Positions 21,906 to 32,040 of a DNA stretch of 64,000 nt are shown here, in pieces (position 1 is the stretch's first letter; the number at the start of each line of letters is the position of its first letter). The position numbers were made by a program, and so were the translations under genes. The notes beneath the pieces are model-generated. The model did no database searches and had not been told where the DNA came from. It saw nothing but the letters and a program-made list of their open reading frames with translations. The DNA is from Valencia hispanica (taxonomy: Eukaryota > Chordata > Actinopteri > Cyprinodontiformes > Valenciidae), in contig OY747701.1 in the NCBI GenBank assembly GCA_963556495.2, positions 39,220,501-39,284,500 of the forward strand. Direction: 5' to 3'.

Positions 21906-22017
21906 GCTGAAGACCCACGACGAGGCGTAGAAGACCCACGATGAGGCATAGAAGACCCACGACGTGGCGCTGAAGACCCACGACATGGCGCTGAAGACCC
22001 ACGACATGGCGCTGACT
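21906..22017 (-). repeat. 21-bp tandem repeat, about five copies
   Basis: Units such as gacccacgacatggcgctgaa follow one another with small changes. On the minus strand they read as seven-residue repeats (GLQRHVV-like) that stay in frame with the L2 endonuclease. It separates the L2 from the 42-bp minisatellite; which of the two elements it belongs to is unclear. Confidence 0.85.
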
Positions 22018-22560
22018 CCAAATGATGTCACTCTGGAGACCCTTGGCAGAGTCAGGAGCTAGAGGCGTGTCCTCTGGAACACCGCCTGCGGAGTCAGGAG
22101 CTAGAGGTGTGTCCTCCGGAACACCCCCTGCGGAGTCGGAAGCCAGAGGCGTGTTCTCCGGAACACCCTCTGCGGAGTCAGGAACCAGAGGCGTGTCCTT
22201 TTGGACATCCTCAGTGGAGTCAGGAGCCAGAGGCGTGTTTTCCGGATAACACCCCCTGAGGAGTCAGGAGACAGGGGCGTGTCCTTTTGGACACCCCCTG
22301 TGGAGCAAGGAGTCAGGAGCATGCTATCCAGAAAACTCCTTGTGGAAACAGGAGTCAGGGGCGTGTTATCCGGAACACCCCCTGTGGAAACAGGAGTCAG
22401 GGGCGTGTTATCCGGAACACCCCCTGTGGAGACAGGAACAGGAATCAGAGGTGTGTCCTTAAAGACACCCTCTGCGGAGACAGGAACCAGAGGCGTGTCC
22501 TCAAAGCCACCCCCTGTGGAGACAGGAGCAGGAACCAGAGGCGTGTTCTTCTGGACACCC
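22018..22560 (-). repeat. 42-bp coding minisatellite
   Basis: About a dozen imperfect copies of a unit like ggagtcaggagctagaggcg plus a second half ending in caccccctgc follow one another. The period is close to 42 bp, some units being 36-48 bp. On the minus strand one frame gives 14-residue repeats of the type TPVSTGGVPDNTPL through 22562-22101, with a second frame open as well. It is the 3' part of the LTR-element ORF at 22445-23137. A similar Pro/Glu-rich repeat (ELPEGV...) occurs in the LTR at 59747-61088, suggesting related elements. Confidence 0.85.
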
Positions 22561-23137
22561 ACTGGGGAGAAACCCGCTGGCTGTAACCCACTGGGGAAGA
22601 CTGCAGGCTGCTGCTGAGACCCGCTGGAGGAATCTGCTTCGGCTTGGGTGGCTGAGAAGATACAGCTGCTGCTCGACGGCGACGTCGTCTGTGGCGTGAC
22701 TTGACATATGGAATAGTTGCTGGGATCGGAGATGAGGGTTGATCTATCTTATTGTATTTGGGGATGGAAAGTGGGAAAATGTCCATTCTGTCCCCATAAT
22801 AAAATTCCTCCAAGTTTGACTCACAGAGGAGAGGAGCACTGGTGGTTGTTTCAATATGACAATGTTTATCTGATCTAACACGGCGAACAAGCTGAGGGTC
22901 GCACAGATGACGCCTAAGGTGAGGATTATGGTGATGGGAGGAATAAACGGATGAGGCTGAGGTAGCTGGTGGAGAGGTCTGCTGGCTGGCTAAATCAGAG
23001 ATGGCCTGGTGGCGATGGAACTCAGCCTCCTCCAGCATCTCCTCCAAACCCAGAGTCTTCAAATGGGGACTCAACAAATGGGAGATACTGTGTTCAGCTA
23101 CCCGTAGCCTAGTCCTGGGATCGGACCTACCAGCCAT
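22445..23137 (-). CDS. Internal ORF of a gypsy-like LTR element, unknown product
   Basis: The frame starts at ATG 23137-23135, about 95 bp inside the LTR at 23231-23908, and runs 230 codons into the minisatellite. Its N-terminus (MAGRSDPRTRLRVAEHSISH) leads into a helical segment 'LKTLGLEEMLEEAEFHRHQA', then a Ser/His-rich part, an Arg run (RHRRRRRRAAA, about residues 147-157) and a Pro-rich tail. No protease, RT or zinc knuckle is present. Between LTR and ATG is 'tggacccagcagctgc' (minus strand), resembling the start of gag in fish gypsy elements, so it is probably the gag-side ORF of a non-autonomous derivative. Nucleic-acid binding through the Arg run is possible but inferred. Confidence 0.5.
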   Translation of the reverse strand: MAGRSDPRTRLRVAEHSISHLLSPHLKTLGLEEMLEEAEFHRHQAISDLASQQTSPPATSASSVYSSHHHNPHLRRHLCDPQLVRRVRSDKHCHIETTTSAPLLCESNLEEFYYGDRMDIFPLSIPKYNKIDQPSSPIPATIPYVKSRHRRRRRRAAAVSSQPPKPKQIPPAGLSSSLQSSPVGYSQRVSPQWVSRRTRLWFLLLSPQGVALRTRLWFLSPQRVSLRTHL

Positions 23138-23230
23138 AGTGTCATAAAAAACTTTTACTGTAGCATGTAGTCTGTTTCAGTCCTGATCAGACAAAGCAGC
23201 TGCTGGGTCCAAAATTGGGCTGGTCCGTTC

Positions 23231-23908
23231 TGTCATGTTTGCGTGTTATAAGGACCCAAAGGCAGCAAAGAATAAAACTTAAAGGATTTATTTATAACAA
23301 AAACAAGGAGCAAACTTACAGATCTAGGAGAACCAAAAATGCAGAGATGAGGAGGAAACAGGAACTGGGCAGGAAACAGGAACCAGACAGGGAAAGAATG
23401 ACGAAGGACCAGCGAGTAGTGACTGAATAAGAGAAGAATTTATACTGAGGAGGAAATGAGGAAGTGAGAGGAGACCAATGACCAATTAGGGGAATCAGAT
23501 GCAGGTGAGAGGGAGAGAGCAGGTGGAAACAATCCGCTGAGAAGAGAGGTAGAATGGTAGGGAGACAGAAAACTCTTAAGAAACTGGAAACTAAAGATAA
23601 TAAGTCTAGGAAGGAAACCTAAGGAAATACTAGGGAGCAGAAGGAAGAAATAAGTAAACTATCTAGAGGAAATAAACTAAGGAAACAAATGAGGACACAA
23701 ACAAAGGTGAAAACATCTAAGAGCAAGAAGATACAGAAACAATGAAGTGCCAGAATAAAATAAAGACAAGGGATAACCTAACATGATTAAACTAGATAAG
23801 GAAAAGAACTAAGTTTAACACAAACAGGGACAAAACAAGAGAGCAGCTTGGGGTACAGAGGGAAAGGAAATGTAGTGGAAGGAAAACAAAAATCCACAGA
23901 ACCTGACA
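23231..23908 (-). mobile_element. LTR (678 bp) of a gypsy-like element, adjoining internal sequence
   Basis: It begins tgtcatgttt and ends aacctgaca, with the same landmarks as the solo LTR at 5245-11120: 'ggacccaaaggcagcaaag', 'gaccagcgag', 'atttatactgag', 'gggagacagaaaac'. On the minus strand an 'agtataaatt' promoter lies around 23440 and the U5-like end faces 23231. The two flanking pentamers differ (cgttc, cgtgg), as expected if this is the 5' LTR of an element whose internal part lies at 22018-23230 and whose 3' half was lost or replaced by the L2. Confidence 0.75.
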
Positions 23909-24208
23909 CGTGGACGATCATTTTAATAATGCAAGTGAGGGGCGCGTTGATTGGTGGCAGGAAGGAGGGAGGTTGACACCGCAGGTAACGCTTCAGCATA
24001 TCATTCCAAAATGACATCATGGCGCAAGTTGTGAATGAACCCGACCTTCAATTCTAACTACATTCTAGGTCATTTGTTGTTTGCAAAGTAGCAGCCATAA
24101 CCTGTGTTGTCCTCGAAGCTACTACTCCCACTAGCATACAATAGCTGCATTAGCAGTTAGCTGCTGATTGTTACACACAGTGGAGCAATAAAAACACTGC
24201 CTTACCAT
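23909..24208. other. Spacer, nothing recognised
   Basis: No repeat or exon was recognised between the LTR and the THAP exon apart from short inverted AT/GC stretches. A plus-strand donor-like ggtaagt at 24220 is probably coincidental. Confidence 0.4.
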
Positions 24209-24499
24209 TTAACCAATTGCAGGTAAGTCTCTGATTGGTGGAATGGCCCCTTTTTCCAAACGGAGCTTCGATGCCAACTTCGCCTGATATTGTCCCAAAT
24301 TTGTAAAGGATTCCGACATAAAATGCTTAGCACAGACACCTAAACCAGTGGGAAGGGTTGTAGGAACCGCGTCATTAAAAATGAATTTAATCCACTGGTC
24401 CCTGATAGCTTGGTCCATTCTTGGGAGAGAAAAAATAATTCCATGTTGATTCTGGCAGTCAACAACAGAGCAACTCACGTGTGCACTACGTTTCTGCAT
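24209..24499 (-). CDS. THAP-domain exon
   Basis: The 96-codon frame from an ATG-like start at 24499 encodes a THAP zinc finger, the C2CH DNA-binding domain shared by P-element-type transposases and host THAP proteins. It shows the first pair CSVVDC (about residues 10-15), the conserved Trp in 'RDQWIKFIF', the second pair as Cys-Ala-Lys-His in 'GVCAKHFMSESF', and the closing Pro-containing motif 'EKGAIPPI'. No in-frame stop breaks the domain. A downstream exon was not found to the left, and no good donor lies at the end, so the gene is partial. It lies head-to-head with the P2X7-tail-like gene, 950 bp away. A transposon origin is likely. Confidence 0.8.
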   Translation of the reverse strand: MQKRSAHVSCSVVDCQNQHGIIFSLPRMDQAIRDQWIKFIFNDAVPTTLPTGLGVCAKHFMSESFTNLGQYQAKLASKLRLEKGAIPPIRDLPAIG

Positions 24500-25453
24500 C
24501 TTTCACGGTAGAGTTCGTACTTCGAATCGGAATTCAGTAATGGGAGAGGGGCAGGGCGGGCTTCCTGCAACATAGGTCTGCAATGTCCATATATGGTATA
24601 TTCTGCGCCGACTTGACGTCAAGTCGGACAGAAATTAACATCACGTATTTGAGTGTGCGTGCACGTGGGCTGGTTGACGAACCCAAGGGTAAACAAATGC
24701 TTCACTTTTAAATATGGGCTTCCCGGCCAGTGTATAATCGTTAAGCAATCATAACATACTTTTTTTTTGTGGAAAACTGAAAATTACAGGTCATGACTCC
24801 TTTAATCAACAAACTCACTAAGCTAGTAACACACAACTAAACCACTAAGAAGAGAATAATAATAATTAAACGAACACCCAAAAGTAAACAGTAAAAGTGA
24901 TAAAGATGCAAAGAAGTAGAAACAATAACCAATAAATTAATAATGATGTCACAGTTCAGAATGAATATGTTTGCTTAAAGACCAAGGCTTGTATTGAAGA
25001 GTTTTGGGAAAAAGCTAAATTTGTTTTAAACTAATTGTGGTTAGTTTAAGATTAATCAGCACCTTCCGGCTTGTTTTCAAACCACCAATTCACAATGCAA
25101 AGCAGAAGTGAAGAAAAACATTATTTGGATGAAGCAATGTTTCATCAAACCATTTGCTGAATTAGAAATCAATAACCTTTAACCTTGCGCCTCTTTTGTC
25201 AAATGAGTCTCTAACGTCCACATCTGATGAAACATTGACAGACATCCATTTGCGCACCACAAATTGCCCAAATTCCATTATTATGTATTAAATGTAATTA
25301 GGTTTAGGCCTAATAATATTGTGTGTTGAACAATAATCTGTTTACAAATTACAGGCCTAATAAAATATTTGATCATCCATCCACACATCCATCTGTCCTC
25401 ATTACGTCTCTAGCTTCACCACGACAGTAATGCTTCAGTTATCAACTACTGTA
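24500..25453. other. Divergent intergenic region
   Basis: This separates the THAP exon (minus) from the P2X7-tail-like gene (plus) and could hold both promoters. Near 24530-24680 it is richer in CG. No TATA box, repeat unit or further exon was recognised. Confidence 0.3.
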
Positions 25454-27190
25454 ATGGCGTTTCAATTTGATCCGGAAACTGATCCGGACGGCAAGGCACC
25501 TGAGGAGGAACCAGAAACGCCACGGCTTCAACAGGACGTGTCCGAATGGTTATTTGTCAATTCAGTTTGGTAATGTTTTTGTTTTTGTTTAGTTTTTTGG
25601 TTAGGCGATGATATTAGCAAGGCTTATAACGTCTCAGTGCTGATTTGCCCCGTATCAGTCTGATTAGGCTATTTCTACCACACCAAATTAATGTCTGTTT
25701 TGTCGACATCAGATGCGCATGTACTTCCACAAGTTAGATTAGTGGTTCTAAAAATTTCGGATTGAACAGGATGAAATCTAGACATTTACTCAAAATGCTG
25801 CCTTACTATTGTAGGCTAGGAGTTGAAACACTGCCCCTTGCATGGAGATCAACGATCTAACATGGAATGCTTTGAAAATCGTCTGACAATAGCCTAGGCC
25901 TGCATGTCACACCAACCACTGTTTGTCTCGACCTCCAATTTGCGAATATGCTACACTTGCTGTAGTCAGTGAAGTATGATTATTGTTATTATCCCCATGT
26001 ATTATTGATTATTATTATTAATTACTATTATCATTCCCATGTTAGAGAAGGACCAACAGGCACAGCTTATTCCCCACTGCAGTCACTCCATTTAACAAGT
26101 CAACAGCAATTGTTAAGAATTGTTTTATTTATTTTTTCACACCATTATATTTCTTTATTTCTTTTATTTCTTATCACTACTACTTTTTTATACTAGAGTG
26201 ACATCTGCTGGTTAAAAATTCCTTGTATGTGCTCATATACTTGGCGAACAAATCTGATTCTTTCTGACAATGAGACATCCATCTGACAATGAGTTCACAG
26301 GGCAAGACCCATAATTTCCTCCAGATACTGTATTGATTACATTGCTATCTGGCCAATTACACATACACACTAGGCAGATAGACTTTTACAATTACATTTA
26401 TCAACCTTGTGCTTTTCAATACGTGCCTCTGTGGGAATTGCACGTCAATGCCAACAGAAGTACAGAGAACATTTGCAGTCAGGAGATTTGCAAGGTGATA
26501 TTCTACAACAATTCAGATCAACAATTAGCTAGGCTATTGGTTTGTCACACGTACTTACCATTTTATAATTCTATTAGGTTATGAGGCGACTTTGTGAAGC
26601 AGATGGAGAGCTGCTGTGCATGATAGAACGTCCAGGACTGGCCCTTGTCTGCCTGAGTGTTTACTCACTGCAAAATGCAGGCCAGATTTACCGAGCCGAT
26701 TATGGCCCACTCCACTACAGAACAATTCACCGGCAAGTTACGTTGTCAGAATGATTTTATTTACATTTTAGAAATGAACTTAGAAATCCATCGATCCATT
26801 TTCTGTACTCGTCCATCCTAATGCAGGGTTGGGGGGGGGGGGACTGGTGCCTATCTCCAGCGGTCAAAGGGCGAGAGGCGGGTTACACCGTGGACCGGTC
26901 GGCACTCCATCGCAAAACTCAGAAATCCTGACAAATCAAATAAGTAGCATTCAATAGCAACATAACGCTATAATAAGTACTATATAATGAAGTCTACCAT
27001 ATACTGAGTCAATAATGTATTGTGCAGTCGTTTCAGGTATCTGGCGTATCTGTCATTTGTGAGCTGGTGTTGGGGACTCCTTGGCCGTACAATCCGGGTG
27101 GTAATTACAGCATGTGTGGTGCAATGGATTCGTTCTGAATTCCCAGAGAATGAAGACCATTACATTGGATTTAAACTGCCTAAACCTTGA
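25454..27190 (+). pseudogene. P2X7 C-terminal ('ballast')-like gene, four exons, frameshifted
   Basis: Exon 1 starts at ATG 25454 (MAFQFDPETDPDG, ending around 'DVSEW' at 25549 or at donor gtaatg 25570). Exon 2 (about 26424-26494) has the Cys motif CLCGNC and a second Cys cluster 'NICSQEICK'. Exon 3 (26578-26732) and exon 4 (27037-27190) join in phase across a GC-AG intron (donor gcaagt) and read 'RPGLALVCLSVY', 'WCWGLLGRTIRVVITACVVQ' and 'EDHYIGFKLPKP' before a TGA. This order matches the cysteine-rich zinc-binding cytoplasmic tail of P2X7 receptors, found as a stand-alone domain in many fish genes. Two defects are visible: a one-base frame change inside exon 2 between CLCGNC and NICSQ, and no AG acceptor directly before exon 2. 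It may be a pseudogene or have an unrecognised exon boundary. No channel domain is present. Confidence 0.7.
26782..26928 (-). mobile_element. (ATCC)-tailed SINE, copy 3
   Basis: The insert at 26790-26920 is flanked by perfect 8-bp copies of agaaatcc (26782-26789, 26921-26928). It lies wholly in the last intron of the P2X7-tail-like gene. It contains a run of G (about 26830-26842) and shares 'gcgagaggcgggttacacc' with the other two copies. Confidence 0.8.
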
Positions 27191-27199
27191 TACATAAGT

Positions 27200-27341
27200 T
27201 GCAATTACCTCCTCCTTGCTGGCCCTCTCGTACTGTGATGAAAGGTCTTCAGGGACAGGGATGGCCAACAGTGCCTCTGTGTACGGCGAGGGATTTATGA
27301 AGACTTCTGTGAAGATCAGGTCCATCAAGTCTGCAACATAG
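27200..27341 (-). pseudogene. Last exon of a transposon-type gene, cut by the retrovirus
   Basis: On the minus strand the frame reads 'YVADLMDLIFTEVFINPSPY', then 'LLAIPVPEDLSSQYERASKE' and a 'YVSRF' end. I recognise this as the C-terminal segment of a large family of fish genes found with THAP and YqaJ-type transposon proteins. Its first two bases and the splice acceptor lie 12 kb away at 39374-39390, because the endogenous retrovirus (TSD atag) inserted right behind the acceptor. The coding end converges on and nearly touches the stop of the P2X7-tail-like gene (27190). No stop lies in the piece itself. The family link is from memory and needs a search. Confidence 0.6.
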
Positions 27342-27771
27342 TGAAGAGATAAAAATTCTGTAAATGTTGTATGTGGGTTTAATTCTGTAGTGCATGTGGA
27401 AACACTTAGAAACAGTGAACAATCAAGAAGAATGTAATACATCATGTGTTCCTTATGTGAAGACGCTGTGACCATTATTCTGTGAACGAAGATCTATGTA
27501 GGAGGAGTTTCCTGCAAACTCTTGTTTCAAATAAAAAGTCTATGCTGACGTAGATCTGGGCTCAGTTAATAGAACTGAGTCCAGCGAACAACGTCTCTCT
27601 GTTAAAATATATAATTGTTGTTTGTTGTTCTTATTGCTCCTTTTTACAGAAATGAACGAGCACGCTGGAAGGTGAAATAAGAGCCCGAGAGAGTCCAGGG
27701 GTCATAACATTAAATGGGTGTCTGTTCCTTTAAGAGAGGCTTTAGATTAGAGTGAAAACACCTTTCAAACA
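27342..27771 (+). repeat. Endogenous retrovirus 5' LTR
   Basis: It begins tgaagagataaaaattc and ends cctttcaaaca. An AATAAA polyadenylation signal lies at about 27530 ('caaataaaaag'), so U3-R-U5 order is plus strand. It matches 38962-39373 closely, with a few substitutions and one short indel near 27385-27400 (extra 'tgtagtgcatgtggaaac' type sequence). Confidence 0.9.
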
Positions 27772-27774
27772 AAA

Positions 27775-27792
27775 TGGTGACCCCGACGTGAT
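27775..27792 (+). promoter_or_regulatory. Primer-binding site, tRNA-Trp
   Basis: TGGTGACCCCGACGTGAT lies three bases after the 5' LTR. It is the exact complement, over 18 nt, of the 3' end of vertebrate tRNA-Trp as I know it (including CCA). Reverse transcription of the provirus would have started here. The 5' LTR boundary call depends partly on it. Confidence 0.85.
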
Positions 27793-30550
27793 TTTTGGAG
27801 GAGCAAAGGAAAACGTGAGTTTGGAATAATAGGATTTTGTTGAAATTGTTGTGATCGACAGATACTGGAGATCGGAGGACGGAAGTGACCCAGGTCAGAA
27901 GTTATTTGGTAAGCGCTGCCACAAAATTGACTAATCTAAAATTATGTTCTGTCTGTAGTTCTCCGGTAAATGTTGAATTCTGTTTCTGCTGAGGTAAATA
28001 GACGCCGACCGGGTCGGTAAACTCAAGGTGTGGCCTGCCCTAAGGTAAGCTAGGACGCTTCTTACTGAACGCTTGCGTGTTGGACACCAAGAAGGCTGAG
28101 TGTGGATCAGCTTGTGGATTGAGAAACCACGGAATGTCTAAAATACAAACTAAACGAAACCCAGAGATCAGAGAGCGATTTTAACCCTGGCATTTCTTGT
28201 TCCTTTGAGCAGGATCCCAAATCTGACTGGATCTCCGGGAGGATCCGCAGGCTGCTGAGAGCCCATTCACGGCCTGGTCTAGGACCAGCTGGATCCTGGA
28301 GACCTCCAGCTCAACGTGGAGGCCGGCAGATAGCGGAGTTTCTCCCGGAGTAACAGTTTGATGACGGAGTCTTCCTTCACAGGGACAACAGGCAGTGAGT
28401 ACAAAATTTGATGCGTGAAAGAATAAAAAATAAGAGAAAACATAAATAACTAGGTCCGGGACCTCTTTAATGCAAGTTTGTGTTTTTGCAAATAAATATC
28501 GGGGATCTTTGCATGATGATCCCGGATCTCACAATGAAAATCCATGGTAAAATAAAATATGACTAGGGTTGGATTCCAAAGCGCGCAAAGGTCTGGGATC
28601 TCAATTAGAAATAGGCCTAATAATAAATAATATATAAATAACAATAATAGTAATGAAAAAAACATGATAATAAATACATAATGATATTAATGTGTGATAA
28701 AACGGTTGTGTGACTGTACGTGTGTGAATGGAGATTTCTTCCTTTTGAAGCAGCTGAAGTAGGCTGAGAGGAGTCTCATGGTTAGAAAATTGAGTAAATA
28801 ACACTGCGATAAGATAAATAGATCAGATAAAAGAGAAATAAAAGCTGAATTTAATTCATTAACATGTGAATGATAAATATTTAAAAATGACAAATAAAAA
28901 CAGTAAAATGTAACTTATCAAAATATGGGGAAAAATAGCAAAGAAGATTTAAAGGAGATGCAAAATGTATGTAAAAGAAAAGACAATGCGACATTTCTTT
29001 AGAAATAACTAAAAGATGATGAATTTGAAGGACGATTAACTGAGGAATTTTGCGCACTTCTTGGTAGTTGCGATCTAAAATAAAACTAAAAAGATCAAAA
29101 ATTGAAGAATAGACATTTGGCATCTCAAACAAAGGAATTCCACTTAAAGGAGCAAAGCAATAAGAAAAGGGGGGGTTGGGCGACTGATATAAAAGCAGTT
29201 GGTTTTTTTAGCACTCGGGAGGATAAATTTTTTTTTAAAACTTTCTGTTTTCCCCTAAAGTTCCACCGAAAGAAAATAAAAGAGAAAACTCTTACTTCCA
29301 TATTTTAAAAAATCCTATGAAGAGCAGGGTAAACCGCTTTACCGTGATCTAAGTGTCTTATCTCAAAAAAGCGACCCCCTTCCCCTCTTCCCCTCAAGAT
29401 TGGGCTGTTCTGATAAACAAGACCCCCCCTCTTTCCCTCAACAATGGGTCGTTAGTTGTTCTCTTAATTAACAAACCAACTGTGGTGGGGTGCGACAGCA
29501 CCGGTAAATGCGCTTCCTGAGAGAAAAGACTTGATTAAAACCAGATTCATCATGCGTTTCAAAATGGTTAAAGGTTACCCAAACTTGTCAGTAAATGGCA
29601 GGAAGGCAGAAGGGAAGGAACACACCTCCCCCCGCTAGCTGATAAGGAGGGGTATGTTTTATGAGCTGCGTGCAGCTCTGTATACAAAAGGTTGGGATTT
29701 CTTTAGTGCAGCGGCAACTGTTACTCTATAATATTAATAAAAAATAACTTGGCTAATATTTTTAATGATATTAATGGGATGTCTGGGAGATCTCTCATAT
29801 AGTAGAAAAGAAATGGTTTAACAATGACGGATTATGAGCAGAGTGATTTTATTTTGAAACTCAGGCGGATGTCTACAGGTCCTGTGGGGTAGATAGCAGG
29901 GTGGCTACGTGGATTTACTCTTTGTAACAAGCGGCAGCTTCAGATGCTTGCTTCTAACATTTTAATGACAGATAAGATACCTGTTGAAAGGAAACAATCT
30001 TGTAATGCGCTGGGTTAGAGACTGCAAAAAAGAGAGGAATTTTTCGTTAAGGCATTACCGTAGTACAAAATTCAACTTTAGTTACCGTAGCACACTGAGT
30101 ATAAGCGCATTTCAATATTTATACTCAATGGAGTTGTTGCAAATGGGACACAATTAAGGGTCTGATTAAGCAGGAAAGATGTCTGGACCTACACTTGAGA
30201 TTGGGAGAGGTTGTCAACCCTCGCCCCAATCTGAGTTGGATAATGGTACCACGTTTTGGACATCTAGCAACAGACGCTTCCACATATAATCATAATAATA
30301 AGCTAATTTGTAGAATCTTTATGAAAGAGCAGATAAGCAGAGAGCAAGGAATAGAAATGTGATGTTTTATTATGGAAATATCTGTTGCTGATTATCTTAT
30401 TGACAGAATTGGAGGAAGTTATTGAAGTCAGATGGGAAGAAATTATGAATTTAGAGGAATTTTGTTTTCCACCAAAAAAAAAAGATTGAGTTGTTCGAAA
30501 AATGAAATAAAAATAATAGATTTAGCTTTTTGGGAAAAATCTGTAGTGGC
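27793..30550 (+). pseudogene. Retroviral leader and gag region, decayed
   Basis: By position this should hold the leader and gag. A short ATG frame at 28137 stops within about 17 codons. The rest is AT-rich, dense in stops and not recognisable as capsid or nucleocapsid; no CCHC knuckle was seen. Two pyrimidine-rich tracts lie at 29375-29445. The gene content here is an inference from location. Confidence 0.35.
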
Positions 30551-31019
30551 AATTATATTATCTCCAGATTATTTTTAATTTGTTAGGAAGTGATTTCCTA
30601 TTTCATTTGAAGTTGGGCATGTACTCTGTAGGGGATAAATTAATAATCCAAATTGTAGATTTTCATAATTTTCTTGAAACGGGACAGCTACCAAATAATT
30701 GTTTTACTTGGAAAAAGAAAAAATTAAAGTTTTAACTGAAGTTTGTAATCAGATGAAGATAAAATAATCATATTATTGCTAACAGAAGATCCAATTTGAA
30801 CCTTGCATGTTTTTGGCATTTGGCCAACAATGGGGAACAGGGGTATGGTGACCTCTAGTGGCGAACTAATTAGAGCATTTCTTACGGACAATTCAATTCT
30901 CAAACTGATTAGTATGTGGACAAGAAGTGTATCAGACATGAAAAAAAGAAAAGCTTCTCATATAAAATTAAGAAACAGCTTCGAGCAAACAAAGGCTGTA
31001 CTGAAGAAGCTCTGTTTAG
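30551..31019 (+). pseudogene. Protease end, then a deletion of the reverse transcriptase
   Basis: At about 30570-30640 a frame reads 'FNLLGSDFLFHLKLGMYSVG', resembling the C-terminal 'N-L-x-G-R-D-x-L' motif of retroviral protease, with the conserved Arg replaced by Ser. Only about 380 bp follow before integrase sequence, far too little for RT and RNase H, and no RT motif was found. A frame at 30803-31027 is unrecognised. Confidence 0.45.
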
Positions 31020-31330
31020 TAAGATAAGATAATTTCTCCAAATGGATTGTAATGTTACCAGCAAAACATTTAGATACACTAACTGTTGCAGAAATGTTGT
31101 TTAGAGAAATAATGCCTAGATTTGAGATCCACAAATGATCTATAGTGGTAACGGAACACATTTTGTGAATGAAATAATTGATAAAATAGGACAAAGATTA
31201 TAGATTATTTTTAAGAGACAATGGGATTCTAAAAGCAGACTAAGAAAGGCCATGGATAAGACTAAACAGAATTGGAGATACTGTTTGGTTATGATTAAGC
31301 TATATATGAATATATCAGAGTGATGGAACA
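31020..31330 (+). pseudogene. Integrase core remnant
   Basis: Frames in this stretch give 'DNFSKWIVMLPAKHLDTLTV' (31028 on), 'AEMLFREIMPRF', then, after a frameshift, 'IYSGNGTHFVNEIIDKIGQR'. These match the first and second catalytic blocks of retroviral integrase. The second catalytic Asp (normally S-D-N-G) is Gly here. Integrase inserts the DNA copy into the host genome. The copy is inactive by sequence. Confidence 0.7.
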
Positions 31331-31960
31331 GATTTGGCACAATTTGAAACAATCTGTGGTAGACCTTACACCTTCCTACGGTTTGATATATTAAAATAAG
31401 AGGAACATTTACAAACTGATTTATGATTTTATGATAAAGATGTTGCAAATTGAAAAAAAAAGCAATGGAAGAAACAGGACAAAATTGGATATTGCCTTGA
31501 TTTGGTAAACTATACATGCATATAACACCAAATTTGAATATTGGCCTCATTATATTTATAATAATCTATGGGCGTAGATATAGAATTCCTTAGTTTGCTA
31601 TACTCTCTTCTGAAAAACAATGTGATTAAGATCTGGTGGTTTTCATGATCAAAATACTGAAAAGTAAATAAGTTATAAATGCAAACTAATCATATGCCAG
31701 ATGATCCTATATTCCTACAGGAAGAAGTGAGCTGAAAGTAGGTGACTGGGTCCTGATTAAAGCTGTAAACAGAAAACTGGTCATCACCCAGGTGAGAGGG
31801 GGCATTCCAGGTATTTTTGACCCCACCAACGGCTGTAGAGACTGAGTTGGATACACTTAACCCATTGTAGAGAGCAGAGACCATCACTGGATATAGGGAA
31901 AGCAGTCTAAGAAAAGTGGTGTTTAAGACTGATTACAAAGGGAGGTGAACACAATAGGGT
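31331..31960 (+). pseudogene. Integrase C-terminal remnant
   Basis: At 31325-31375 a decayed stretch fits the 'G-x-x-P-F-E-x-x-x-G-R-P' region after the catalytic core. At about 31735-31880 'LKVGDWVLIKAVNRK' and, in a shifted frame, 'FLTTPTAVE'-like sequence fit the C-terminal DNA-binding fold of gamma/epsilon-type integrases. Several frameshifts and stops are present. Confidence 0.6.
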
Positions 31961-32040
31961 TCACTTGTCTCAACTTCAGTGAAGAGAACCAAGAGAGCCA
32001 CTTTTCTATAGAGACTGCTTGAAGGGAGAGATAGTAATTA

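Noticed and set aside
21906..22017. 21-bp repeats as a CRISPR-like array
   Set aside because: The units are contiguous without spacers and lie in a vertebrate retroelement.
22022..22617. Plus-strand frames with Arg/Gly/Ser repeats
   Set aside because: They are the complement of the 42-bp minisatellite; the minus frame continues from the LTR-element ORF and is preferred.
23231..23908. Second solo LTR with target duplication
   Set aside because: The flanking pentamers differ and internal gypsy-like sequence adjoins one side, so it is treated as one LTR of a truncated element.
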